A DNA stretch of 15,716 bases from Chloroflexota bacterium (GTDB lineage: Bacteria; Chloroflexota; Anaerolineae; Caldilineales; Caldilineaceae): positions 1 to 15,716 of the forward strand of contig QEUW01000152.1 of the NCBI GenBank assembly GCA_003577005.1, read 5' to 3'. The notes below the pieces were generated by a model. The model saw nothing but the letters and a program-made list of their open reading frames with translations. It ran no database searches and was not told the origin of the DNA. The translations under genes were made by a program, and so were the position numbers. Below are positions 7,262 through 13,634 of this stretch, piece after piece. Within the stretch, counting starts at the first letter, position 1. Every line of letters starts with the position of its first letter.

Positions 7262-9200
7262 AGATCATTCGATCAAAGTCAGTGGAACCGGCAGTCGGTA
7301 AGCCACCACCGGTTGTTGCAGTCTGCCAGTATAGCATCAAACGGAAATCTGCGCCCACTTGGGCAGAAGAAAAACGGGTGCGAAATGGATTTACTGTGTC
7401 ACCCGCAGGTTCTCTTTCCAGCGCTGATCCACCCGTGCGCGCTACCCGTTTGAGCAGGCAGGTGCCAAGCTGCCGCTCTTCTACGGTGTGGACACCGGGC
7501 TGGGCAAAGTAGAGACCGGCCTGCGACGGCGGTTCGGGACGCTCGATCCACCAGAACTCCTGGTCGCCGGCAACTTCATCGAGCCGTTCGGCGACAACCT
7601 CGGCCCAGGGCCGGTCTTGCGGGTTGTACCCGTCGATGATGCGAATCGTATAGCGGTTACGCAGCCATGGATAAAAATCGCGCCAGATCTCGAGCTGGTC
7701 GCTGACAACGAGGGACGCCGGGCGGTCTGTCTGCGCCAGGAGAAAGGAGATCGCCTCACGACACGGGTGTTCGGCCAGCCGCCGCGTCTGGTAGGCCTGG
7801 GCGGCGCGCGGGGTCGCTGCCAGACCGGCGACCACTGCGCCCACGATGACCAGCCACGCCACCTGCGTGCTGATGCGCCGCAACTGAGTCGCCGTGGCCG
7901 GCGCCGGCCAGATTTGCCCCAGAAATTCCACCATGAGCAGTACGAACAACGCCGTCCGCACGAGTACGGTTCCCACCAACAGCCCCTGTTCATCAGGCAG
8001 CAGCACCAGATAAAGATGTGACTCGATCACATTGACGACGCTCAGCACACAGGCCAGCACCACACCGAAAAAGGTCGGCAACAACAGCACGATAAAGGCC
8101 AGCACCCAGACCAGAAACTGCGGGCTCCAGCCCTTGCTGTACAAAAAAAGCCAGAGCAGGCTCACCCCCGTAAATACCACCGGCGTACGCACACTGGACC
8201 AATCGTAACGGCGAGTATAAAGCCAAAGATAGAGCAGCCCAAAGCCGGCTGTGATCCACGGCCAGGGCAGCCGGCTCTCCCAGTGATTGCGTTCCAGCCC
8301 GACCAGGTTGCGCATGTCCACCGGCACCAGACCATAGCCGTAATAGCCGTCGAGCACGGCCCACAAGCTCTGCCACGGTGGGCGGATCGCATTGACGCGC
8401 AGGCTACTAAATGCCAGCGTCAGATTCCCGCCTACTAGCCAGTAGCCAAGCCCGGCGACCACACCCACAAAGGCCAGACAGTAGAGCGCCGGCCACAGCA
8501 GATTGCCGGGCGACCGCGGGTTGAACCACTCGTCACGCACCGCTCGCCAGTTCAGTTTCGCCCCTAGCCACCGGACGGCCACCGGAACCAGCATCATCGG
8601 TGTGAGCTTGGTGAGAAAACCCAATGCCGCCGCCACGGCGCTGCCAATCCAGCCCCACCGGCTGCCACTCACCAGCAAATCCAGCCCCAACAGCAAGAAG
8701 AAGAGTGGCATCGCCTCAAACCAGCCCAGCAACGTATAGACCGGTGTAAAAAGCAGTGCATAAAAAACCACTGCCCCCACACCGCTGGGCAACTCTCCTG
8801 CCCACCCCTCCATCCCCTGCTCTCCGTTCTGCGTTCTGTGTTCTGCGTTCTCCAGCTTCCGCGCCAGCCGGTAGATGAGGATCAGATTGCCACATTCGAA
8901 GAACAATAATTCCAGGCCGAAAAGAAAATGAAAAGCAAGGCGCGGCTCCACCCACGGCGGTACGCGGCTCGCTAGCTCGAAGACCGGCAACATGAGCGCC
9001 GGGAAGAGAGGCGGATAAGCCGTCCACAAGTTTTCAAACGTGCGATAGCCCATGGCCTCTACCTGGCCCCATAGGGCATAGAAGTCGTAATCCGAGGCAT
9101 CGGAAATATAGCCGCCTGGCCGCAGGAGGAGGATCGCCAGCAAGCGAAAGACACCAAATAGGACCAGAATTGTGATAAAGAGGCGATGTTTGCGTACCAT
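7254..9200 (-). CDS. GT87/GT-C-like polytopic membrane glycosyltransferase
   Basis: From ATG 9200 this gives 648 residues. Helix 1 (about 7-27) is followed by SDASDYDFYALWG (33-45), an acidic external loop, and TAYPPLFPALMLPVF, the YPP element found in GT87/DUF2029 and other GT-C mannosyltransferase-like proteins. About ten hydrophobic segments follow, including FLTKLTPMMLVPVAVRW, a K-x-x-P signature common in this group. The C-terminus holds a soluble tail in which FRLMLYWQT resembles the start of the module shared with neighbouring genes, but the protein stops before the rest. An in-frame heptamer repeat (8819-8853) encodes about 12 polar residues near 116-128. Alternative starts are ATG 9215 and TTG 9224, none with a clear Shine-Dalgarno; 9200 was chosen because a typical basic N-terminus (MVRKHR) follows. 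It heads the minus-strand run and is divergent from vapBC. Confidence 0.75.
   Translation of the reverse strand: MVRKHRLFITILVLFGVFRLLAILLLRPGGYISDASDYDFYALWGQVEAMGYRTFENLWTAYPPLFPALMLPVFELASRVPPWVEPRLAFHFLFGLELLFFECGNLILIYRLARKLENAEHRTQNGEQGMEGWAGELPSGVGAVVFYALLFTPVYTLLGWFEAMPLFFLLLGLDLLVSGSRWGWIGSAVAAALGFLTKLTPMMLVPVAVRWLGAKLNWRAVRDEWFNPRSPGNLLWPALYCLAFVGVVAGLGYWLVGGNLTLAFSSLRVNAIRPPWQSLWAVLDGYYGYGLVPVDMRNLVGLERNHWESRLPWPWITAGFGLLYLWLYTRRYDWSSVRTPVVFTGVSLLWLFLYSKGWSPQFLVWVLAFIVLLLPTFFGVVLACVLSVVNVIESHLYLVLLPDEQGLLVGTVLVRTALFVLLMVEFLGQIWPAPATATQLRRISTQVAWLVIVGAVVAGLAATPRAAQAYQTRRLAEHPCREAISFLLAQTDRPASLVVSDQLEIWRDFYPWLRNRYTIRIIDGYNPQDRPWAEVVAERLDEVAGDQEFWWIERPEPPSQAGLYFAQPGVHTVEERQLGTCLLKRVARTGGSALEREPAGDTVNPFRTRFSSAQVGADFRLMLYWQTATTGGGLPTAGSTDFDRMIYA
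8819..8853. repeat. In-gene heptamer repeat, five units, inside the GT87-like gene
   Basis: Five consecutive heptamers occur here (GCTCTCC, GTTCTGC, GTTCTGT, GTTCTGC, GTTCTCC), the same family as the intergenic array at 4010-4100. On the coding (minus) strand they give ENAEHRTQNGEQ, a polar segment unlike the hydrophobic sequence around it, so it probably lies in a loop between membrane helices. Confidence 0.8.
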
Positions 9201-9303
9201 CAATTGCAAATGCATACATATCAAACGGGGGTGCTAGCCGGATGTAAGGCAAGACGCCATCTTACCCTACTTGATCCTATTCTAAATGCACCGCGCCACC
9301 AAG

Positions 9304-9332
9304 TTGACTAACTCGAAAGAATATGCTATCAT
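9304..9332 (+). promoter_or_regulatory. Sigma70-type promoter for the toxin-antitoxin pair
   Basis: TTGACT (9304-9309) and TATCAT (9327-9332) are separated by exactly 17 bp, 43 bp before the vapB start codon. The -10 box lies inside the palindrome at 9320-9346, so a protein bound there would block RNA polymerase. Confidence 0.7.
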
Positions 9333-9346
9333 AATGATAGCATATT
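9320..9346. promoter_or_regulatory. Perfect palindrome, probable VapB/FitA operator
   Basis: AATATGCTATCA (9320-9331) and TGATAGCATATT (9335-9346) are exact reverse complements around a 3-bp centre (TAA). Ribbon-helix-helix antitoxins such as FitA bind inverted repeats overlapping their own promoter. The position over the -10 box and the strong AT bias fit autoregulation. Binding by this protein is an inference. Confidence 0.72.
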
Positions 9347-9375
9347 GATAACAATGAGAAAGACAAGAGAACACA

Positions 9376-9600
9376 ATGGCTACACTGTTACTTCGTGATT
9401 TACCAGACCACCTGCATCGAAAGTTGAAGCGGCGAGCAACTGCAAATCACCGCAGTATGGCAAAAGAGGCACTGGCATTGCTTGAGAGCGCCCTTGCTGC
9501 TGAAGAAATTGCCCCGCCTGAGCCGCCCCAACCGTTTGTTGGGCGTTTCCCCCTTACCGATGCGCTGCTCGACGAAGCGAAGAGTGAAGGTCGGGCATGA
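9376..9600 (+). CDS. FitA/VapB-type ribbon-helix-helix antitoxin
   Basis: The 74-residue product starts with LLLRDLPDHLHRKLKRRAT, a short beta strand followed by a helix as in Arc/MetJ ribbon-helix-helix antitoxins. NHRSMAKEALALLESAL (about 25-41) completes the DNA-binding dimer fold; RSM-EAxxLLE is typical of FitA. The remaining C-terminal tail (about 45-74, Pro-rich and then acidic) would wrap around and inhibit the toxin. Its stop overlaps the toxin start (ATGA at 9597-9600), the usual antitoxin-first arrangement with translational coupling. The upstream palindrome is the probable operator. The Shine-Dalgarno is weak (AAGAGA, five bases before ATG). Size and fold are normal for the family; the cognate toxin is adjacent, so confidence is high. 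Confidence 0.9.
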   Translation: MATLLLRDLPDHLHRKLKRRATANHRSMAKEALALLESALAAEEIAPPEPPQPFVGRFPLTDALLDEAKSEGRA

Positions 9601-10010
9601 TTGTTGTCGATGTGACTATCATTGCCTATCTTCTCATTGCCGGTGAGAAGACCGCTTTGGCTCAGGCAGTCTACCGGAAGGACCCCCAATGGATGGTGCC
9701 GCATCTTTGGCAACATGAATTCCTCAATGTATTGGCGACTTATGTCCGCCACGGCGCTGGCGACCTGGCGGACGGCGAAAAAATCTGGGAGCAAGCGTTA
9801 ACTCTTCTTGGCGGTCGCGAACAGTCGATCAACATGCATCTTGCGTTAGAACTGGCAACTCGACACCAGGTGAGTGGCTATGATGCTCAATATGCCGTCT
9901 TGGCATTCACACTTGGCGTGCCCTGTGTTAGCGAAGATCAGCGACTACAAAAGACTTTTCCCCAGTTCGTCCTCTCCATGGAGCGATTTCTCAGCCTTCC
10001 CCAGGATTGA
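9597..10010 (+). CDS. PIN-domain ribonuclease toxin (VapC/FitB-like)
   Basis: This 137-residue PIN-domain protein carries the four expected acidic residues: Asp5 in the N-terminal strand, Glu41 (WQHEFLNVL), Asp96 (SGYDAQYAVLA) and Asp114 (CVSEDQRL). VapC toxins are Mg2+-dependent endoribonucleases, usually cutting tRNA or rRNA, held inactive by VapB. The N-terminal motif is DVT where most family members have DTN or DSN, so the residue after the first Asp and the Asn are changed. Activity should therefore not be taken for granted. The last 66 nt overlap the 3' end of the convergent UPF0104 gene, which has no terminator between. It belongs with the antitoxin at 9376 as a two-gene operon. Confidence 0.88.
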   Translation: MIVVDVTIIAYLLIAGEKTALAQAVYRKDPQWMVPHLWQHEFLNVLATYVRHGAGDLADGEKIWEQALTLLGGREQSINMHLALELATRHQVSGYDAQYAVLAFTLGVPCVSEDQRLQKTFPQFVLSMERFLSLPQD

Positions 10011-10973
10011 GACCACGCCAATCCCGGCGCCAAAGGTCACCAACCCGCTAAAGACAAGAAAACTCCAGTAGCTGATCCCCCGGTTCACCAGCACCGCAGC
10101 CGCTACACCCGCTTCGGGCAGCCGCAGAAAAGCCAACAGCGCCGCATTCATCGCCTCGATTTGCCCGATCCCGCCCGGCGTCAGCGGCACGGCGGCAAAG
10201 ACATCCACCGTAAGCGCAACAAAAGCGGCCAGATCAAAAGACAGCCCATATCCCAGGCTCCGCACGACCAGCCACATCAACAGCGCATCGCACAGCCAGA
10301 TGTAGAGGCTGGCGGCGAAGAGGCCGAACGCCTGTTGTGGCCTGCCTGCCAATGTGCGCAAACTTGCCAGCAAGTGGGTCACAAAATCTAGGACTTTGCG
10401 CGACAACCGGTGAGCAAACCAGTTGCGCCAGCGTTCCAACAACGCCGGGACCACAAGCAAGGTTCCGGCAAAAAGCAACAGAGCCGCGGTCCCCACACCG
10501 TACGCCGCGCTGACCCAGACCGGAAATTGTCTCTGTACAGCAAAATAGGCGAACCCGGCCCCCAACAGCAGGATCGCCAACAGATCGAGCGCCCGCTCCA
10601 GGATCAGCGAACTGAGACCATCTGCCACCGGCACGCGCGGCTGCCCTGCCGGTGGCGACCAGAGCACGCCGATACGAACAGCGTCCCCTGCACGCGCCGG
10701 GGCCAGGGCGCTGACAAACCACCCACTTACCAGCAACACGGTCGTGTAACCCCAAGGGAGACGGTGGCCTGTCACCGCCAGCAACTGTTGCCAACGCCAG
10801 CCGCGCACGGCAAAGCCGCTGTAATGCACCACGAGGGCCAGTGCGATCCAGCGCCAATCTGCCCGGAGCAGCGCCGCAACCGCCGCCTTCCCCCCCCCTA
10901 GCGCCAGCAACAGGGCAACGCTCAACATACCCAATGCCACGAGTACAAGGAGACGCCAAAAACCGAGCCTCAT
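9945..10973 (-). CDS. UPF0104/COG0392 lysylphosphatidylglycerol synthase-type membrane protein
   Basis: From ATG 10973 the protein has 342 residues and about eight membrane helices. Two family signatures are present: SGWFVSALAPARAGDAVRIGVL (about 83-104) and LTPGGIGQIEAMNAALLAF (about 264-282). The family is the membrane half of MprF-like proteins and their stand-alone AglD2 relatives, proposed to flip or transfer lipids or lipid-linked sugars. A soluble transferase domain is absent, so aminoacyl transfer is unlikely. The start is fixed by a GGAG seven bases upstream and by an ATGA overlap with the GNAT gene. Codons 26-28 (Gly-Gly-Gly) sit on a run of nine G on the coding strand, a slippage-prone tract. 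The last 22 codons (stop included) overlap the end of vapC. Substrate unknown. Confidence 0.88.
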   Translation of the reverse strand: MRLGFWRLLVLVALGMLSVALLLALGGGKAAVAALLRADWRWIALALVVHYSGFAVRGWRWQQLLAVTGHRLPWGYTTVLLVSGWFVSALAPARAGDAVRIGVLWSPPAGQPRVPVADGLSSLILERALDLLAILLLGAGFAYFAVQRQFPVWVSAAYGVGTAALLLFAGTLLVVPALLERWRNWFAHRLSRKVLDFVTHLLASLRTLAGRPQQAFGLFAASLYIWLCDALLMWLVVRSLGYGLSFDLAAFVALTVDVFAAVPLTPGGIGQIEAMNAALLAFLRLPEAGVAAAVLVNRGISYWSFLVFSGLVTFGAGIGVVSILGKAEKSLHGEDELGKSLL

Positions 10974-11650
10974 CCCTGCTCTCCAGTCTCCCAATCTCTC
11001 AATCCCTTGATCTCCAATCGATAGCCACACATTCGTCGTCTATAGAGCACAAAATCATGCACAGGCCGGAAACCGTGCCGCTCGTAAAAGCGCCGGGCGC
11101 CGCTGTTGTCGGCGGCCACCGTCACATCCAGCCATGGGATGCCGGCGGTTGTACAGGTCGAGCAGAGCGTGCGCAGCAACGCCGCGCCGATCCCGCGGCC
11201 CCGTAAGCCCGGATCCACCATAATCGAAAGCAGTTCGGCGGCTGGGGTGTGAGCACTCGCTCCCTGACCACGTACCAACAACGGATAGAGCACCGTCTGG
11301 GTACTGAGCCAGAGGAGCCGGGGTTGCTTGATAAAACGTCGAATCAACAAAGGCAAAAAGCGACCCAGCCGTTTCGTTCCCAGTTCGATAAACAGGCGAC
11401 CTGTGCTCGTCGTGGCGCTGACAAAACCACACATGGATTCCGTCTGGCTTTGGTGCAGCATATGGTCAGACCAGCCTACCCCAGGATCGACGGCAGCAAA
11501 GCCAAAGCCAGTGGGGGAAGCCGGCAAGAGTTCGTAAAAGAGCGTAAGCACCTCTGGGCCAAGGCTGGTGAGAAAGGTGCCTGGCTGCCCGGCGATATGC
11601 AAATGCGCAGCCGCCGCAGCGTGATGAGGCAACAGTCGGGTAATCAACAT
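10970..11650 (-). CDS. GNAT-family N-acetyltransferase
   Basis: The 226-residue protein from ATG 11650 has the acetyl-CoA-binding motif A LLSIMVDPGLRGRGIGAALL (about 140-159), with R-G-x-G-I-G-A contacting the pyrophosphate. It is followed by WLDVTVAADNSGARRFYERHGF (about 173-194), the N-x-x-A-x-x-F-Y-x-x-x-G-F motif B typical of RimI-like acetyltransferases. The N-terminal ~135 residues are longer than a minimal GNAT domain and may shape the acceptor site. The substrate (a protein N-terminus, an amino sugar or a small amine) cannot be told. The frame continues upstream across the opposite-strand phosphoribosyltransferase, but that extension is antisense noise. A TATACT close to the start (complement of 11658-11663) could be a -10 box for near-leaderless transcription, without a good -35. 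The stop overlaps the start of the UPF0104 gene, so the two form one unit. Confidence 0.85.
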   Translation of the reverse strand: MLITRLLPHHAAAAAHLHIAGQPGTFLTSLGPEVLTLFYELLPASPTGFGFAAVDPGVGWSDHMLHQSQTESMCGFVSATTSTGRLFIELGTKRLGRFLPLLIRRFIKQPRLLWLSTQTVLYPLLVRGQGASAHTPAAELLSIMVDPGLRGRGIGAALLRTLCSTCTTAGIPWLDVTVAADNSGARRFYERHGFRPVHDFVLYRRRMCGYRLEIKGLRDWETGEQG

Positions 11651-11730
11651 GATGCGAGTATAACACAGGCCGAACAGAGCGGGCATTCTGCCAAATGCCG
11701 CTCGACACATTCGAGTTTGGGCAAGATTTG

Positions 11731-11739
11731 TGGTAAAAT
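11731..11739 (+). promoter_or_regulatory. Extended -10 promoter for the phosphoribosyltransferase leader
   Basis: TG-G-TAAAAT matches the extended -10 pattern TGnTATAAT with one change; no convincing -35 lies upstream, as is common for extended -10 promoters. Transcription would begin near 11746 and give a leader of about 118 nt containing the fold at 11774-11836. Confidence 0.45.
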
Positions 11740-11773
11740 AAGTTGGAGAATGATCATCGGCAAGCGCATCTCG

Positions 11774-11836
11774 GTTCGTAGCACCTGTCGGCTGCGCCCT
11801 TGACTGCTGAGGGCAACCCACAGGTTGGCTACGAAC
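11774..11836 (+). promoter_or_regulatory. Structured 5' leader (three-part hairpin) before the phosphoribosyltransferase
   Basis: GTTCGTAGC (11774-11782) pairs with GCTACGAAC (11828-11836); ACCTGT (11783-11788) pairs with ACAGGT (11820-11825) across a 2-nt bulge. An inner GCCCT/AGGGC hairpin (11796-11800/11810-11814) has a 9-nt loop. All helices have perfect Watson-Crick arms. A short TTTT follows at 11839-11842, and the ribosome-binding site is at 11851. I could not match it to a known riboswitch class. It could be a protein-binding leader, an attenuator or a chance strong fold. Confidence 0.55.
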
Positions 11837-11850
11837 GGTTTTATCCAGGC

Positions 11851-11855
11851 AGGAG
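11851..11855 (+). promoter_or_regulatory. Shine-Dalgarno setting the phosphoribosyltransferase start
   Basis: AGGAG lies eight bases before ATG 11864, which selects that start over the in-frame TTG at 11825. The TTG falls inside the folded leader and has no Shine-Dalgarno. Confidence 0.7.
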
Positions 11856-11863
11856 CACGCGTT

Positions 11864-12415
11864 ATGAGCTATGACGGCAGCGTCTATACCGTCCAGGTCG
11901 GTGGGCTGACACGCAAACTGCCCATCTTTCAGGTGGCCCCCGGCGTCAAGATTGCGCTTTTCAACATGCTGGGCGATACCGAAGTGGTTGAAACGGCCGC
12001 CGAACTCCTGGCAGCGCGGCTTCCCAGTGGGATTGAGGCCCTGGTGGCGCCAGAGGTGAAGGCCGTGCCGCTGGGGCATGCACTGGCCGTACGCACGGGT
12101 CTGCCTTATGTAGTGGTGCGCAAGGTGCGCAAACCGTATATGGCTGATTGCCTGGAGACGCAAGTGGTCAGCATTACCACCGGCGCACCCCAGACGCTCT
12201 ATCTGGATGGCAAAGACCGTCACCTGGTGGTGGGCAAACGGGTGGCCCTGGTGGATGATGTCATCAGCACCGGCAGCACGCTCAAGGCGCTCCGCCTGCT
12301 CATGGCCCAGGCGGAGGCGCAAGTTGCGGCTGAAATGGCGGTTTTTACCGAGGGCGATGCGGTTGCATGGCCGCAAGTGGTTGCGTTGGGTCACTTACCG
12401 ATCTTTACTGGCTAA
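11864..12415 (+). CDS. Type I phosphoribosyltransferase (adenine/purine PRTase-like)
   Basis: This is a 183-residue PRTase. The PRPP-binding signature is [17 protein letters not shown] (about residues 127-143), with two Asp followed by the S-T-G-S loop. [29 protein letters not shown] (about 60-90) matches the region in adenine-type PRTases where the PRPP loop and dimer contacts lie. The reaction would be base plus PRPP giving nucleotide plus pyrophosphate, in purine salvage. The N-terminal hood that sets base specificity is not diagnostic by eye, so adenine, hypoxanthine/guanine and a regulatory (non-catalytic) PRTase all remain possible. The start is set by AGGAG at 11851. A folded leader precedes it and a 22-bp inverted repeat separates it from prfA. 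It is divergent from the GNAT gene. Confidence 0.85.
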   Translation: MSYDGSVYTVQVGGLTRKLPIFQVAPGVKIALFNMLGDTEVVETAAELLAARLPSGIEALVAPEVKAVPLGHALAVRTGLPYVVVRKVRKPYMADCLETQVVSITTGAPQTLYLDGKDRHLVVGKRVALVDDVISTGSTLKALRLLMAQAEAQVAAEMAVFTEGDAVAWPQVVALGHLPIFTG

Positions 12416-12425
12416 TTGCTTGGAC

Positions 12426-12490
12426 TCACAGATCACGCAGATTCCACAGGTTTTTTAGATTAAATCCCGTGGAATCTGCGTGATCTGTGA
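12426..12490. repeat. 22-bp perfect inverted repeat between the PRTase and prfA
   Basis: Arms 12426-12447 and 12469-12490 are exact reverse complements around a 21-nt AT-rich loop containing TTTTTT. The right arm holds two similar units, AATCTGCG and TGATCTGTG. It is followed by A7, not a T-tract, so on the plus strand it is not a canonical terminator. The right arm ends 10 nt before the prfA start and replaces the usual Shine-Dalgarno region. It resembles a dispersed REP-like element. Confidence 0.88.
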
Positions 12491-12500
12491 AAAAAATGCT

Positions 12501-13583
12501 ATGTTTAACTTACACGAAAAATTAGAGCGCGTGGTCGCTCGCTACGACGAAATCGAAGAACAAATGGCCGACCCGGCAGTCATCGCAGACTACAGCCGGT
12601 TGAATGAATTGGCCCAAGAACGCGTCGAATTGGAGGAACTGGTTACCACATTTCGGCGTTTGAAGCATGTTGAGCGCCAGCTTGAAGACAACGAGTCGCT
12701 GATCCAGGATGGCGACCCTGACCTGGCCGAGCTTGCCGAGCTTGAAAATGAAGAGCTGGCGCAAGAACGTGCGCGCCTGGAAGAACAGCTCAGACAGCTT
12801 CTGCTACCCAAAGACCCTAAAGATGACAAGAATGTCATCGTCGAAATCCGCGCCGGCACCGGCGGCGAAGAAGCCGGCCTCTTTGCCAATGAACTCTATC
12901 GCATGTACCTGCGCTGGGCCGAGGAGCACCGCTTCAAGGTAGAAGAGCTGAGCAAACATGAAACGGGCATTGGCGGCATCAAAGAAGTGATCTTTAGCGT
13001 GCGTGGCAAGGGTGCGTACAGCCGGCTCAAGTACGAATCGGGCGTCCACCGGGTGCAGCGGGTGCCGGTGACGGAAAGCCAGGGGCGCATCCATACCAGC
13101 GCCGCCACGGTGGCTGTTTTGCCCGAAGCCGACGAGATCGAGGTGCAGGTCAACGAGAGCGACATTCGCATCGATGTCTTTCGCGCCAGCGGGCCGGGCG
13201 GTCAGGGCGTCAACACGACCGACTCAGCTGTGCGCTTGACCCATGTTCCCACCGGCATCGTCATCGAGTGCCAGGATGAGCGCAGCCAATTGCAGAATCG
13301 CGCCAAGGCGCTGCGTATCCTCCGCACCCGGCTCTATGATATGGAACAACAACGCCAGTTCGAAGAGATGGGCGCCGCACGCAAGAGCCAGATCCGTTCG
13401 GGCGACCGCAGTGAAAAGATCCGCACTTACAACTTTCCCCAAAACCGGGTGACCGACCATCGCATCAACCTGACGGTCTACCAACTAGATTCGGTCATGA
13501 GCGGTGATATCGACCAGTTTATCGACGCATTAGCTCAGAGTGAGCAGGCCGAGCGGCTCCAGGCGTTTAATGAAGAGAGCTGA
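12501..13583 (+). CDS. prfA: Peptide chain release factor 1 (RF1)
   Basis: The 360-residue length matches RF1. The N-terminal coiled-coil domain (about 1-100, rich in Glu, Arg and Leu) is followed by [24 protein letters not shown], the conserved RF core. The codon-recognition tripeptide is Pro189-Val190-Thr191 in [15 protein letters not shown]; the P-x-T form identifies RF1 (UAA/UAG) and excludes RF2 (SPF). The catalytic GGQ (Gly233-Gly234-Gln235 in SGPGGQGVN) triggers peptidyl-tRNA hydrolysis in the ribosome. Its Gln is the target of PrmC, encoded next. Start: ATG 12501 gives the usual MF..LEKLE N-terminus, whereas an in-frame GTG at 12480 would translate the repeat arm. There is no clear Shine-Dalgarno; a long inverted repeat sits directly upstream and could affect initiation. 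Identification is firm. Confidence 0.97.
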   Translation: MFNLHEKLERVVARYDEIEEQMADPAVIADYSRLNELAQERVELEELVTTFRRLKHVERQLEDNESLIQDGDPDLAELAELENEELAQERARLEEQLRQLLLPKDPKDDKNVIVEIRAGTGGEEAGLFANELYRMYLRWAEEHRFKVEELSKHETGIGGIKEVIFSVRGKGAYSRLKYESGVHRVQRVPVTESQGRIHTSAATVAVLPEADEIEVQVNESDIRIDVFRASGPGGQGVNTTDSAVRLTHVPTGIVIECQDERSQLQNRAKALRILRTRLYDMEQQRQFEEMGAARKSQIRSGDRSEKIRTYNFPQNRVTDHRINLTVYQLDSVMSGDIDQFIDALAQSEQAERLQAFNEES

Positions 13584-13597
13584 TGTGGCTTTAGCTT

Positions 13598-13625
13598 TTG
13601 ACTAATCGAACAAATGAGCTACAAT
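13598..13625 (+). promoter_or_regulatory. Sigma70-type promoter giving a near-leaderless prmC transcript
   Basis: TTGACT (13598-13603) and TACAAT (13620-13625) are 16 bp apart. Transcription would begin about 7 bases after the -10, near 13632, just before ATG 13635. The upstream in-frame ATG at 13614 lies inside the promoter, which argues that it is not used from this promoter. Confidence 0.55.
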
Positions 13626-13634
13626 GGTGTGGCG

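Noticed and set aside
9225..9303. Promoter for the minus-strand glycosyltransferase run
   Set aside because: TAGAAT and TAAGAT can be found on the minus strand, but neither has a believable -35 at the right distance.
11771..11842. tRNA gene or known purine riboswitch
   Set aside because: There is no cloverleaf with T and anticodon arms and no conserved purine-riboswitch core; only the nested hairpin is supported.
11651..12394. Upstream extension of the GNAT frame, about 248 extra residues
   Set aside because: It lies antisense to the phosphoribosyltransferase with its clear PRPP motif, and its sequence is low in conserved features; ATG 11650 begins the recognisable protein.
12426..12490. 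Rho-independent terminator of the phosphoribosyltransferase
   Set aside because: The stem is followed by A7 rather than T, the loop is 21 nt, and the stem is not GC-rich at its base.
12480..12500. GTG 12480 as the prfA start
   Set aside because: It would translate the inverted-repeat arm and add seven residues absent from RF1 family N-termini.
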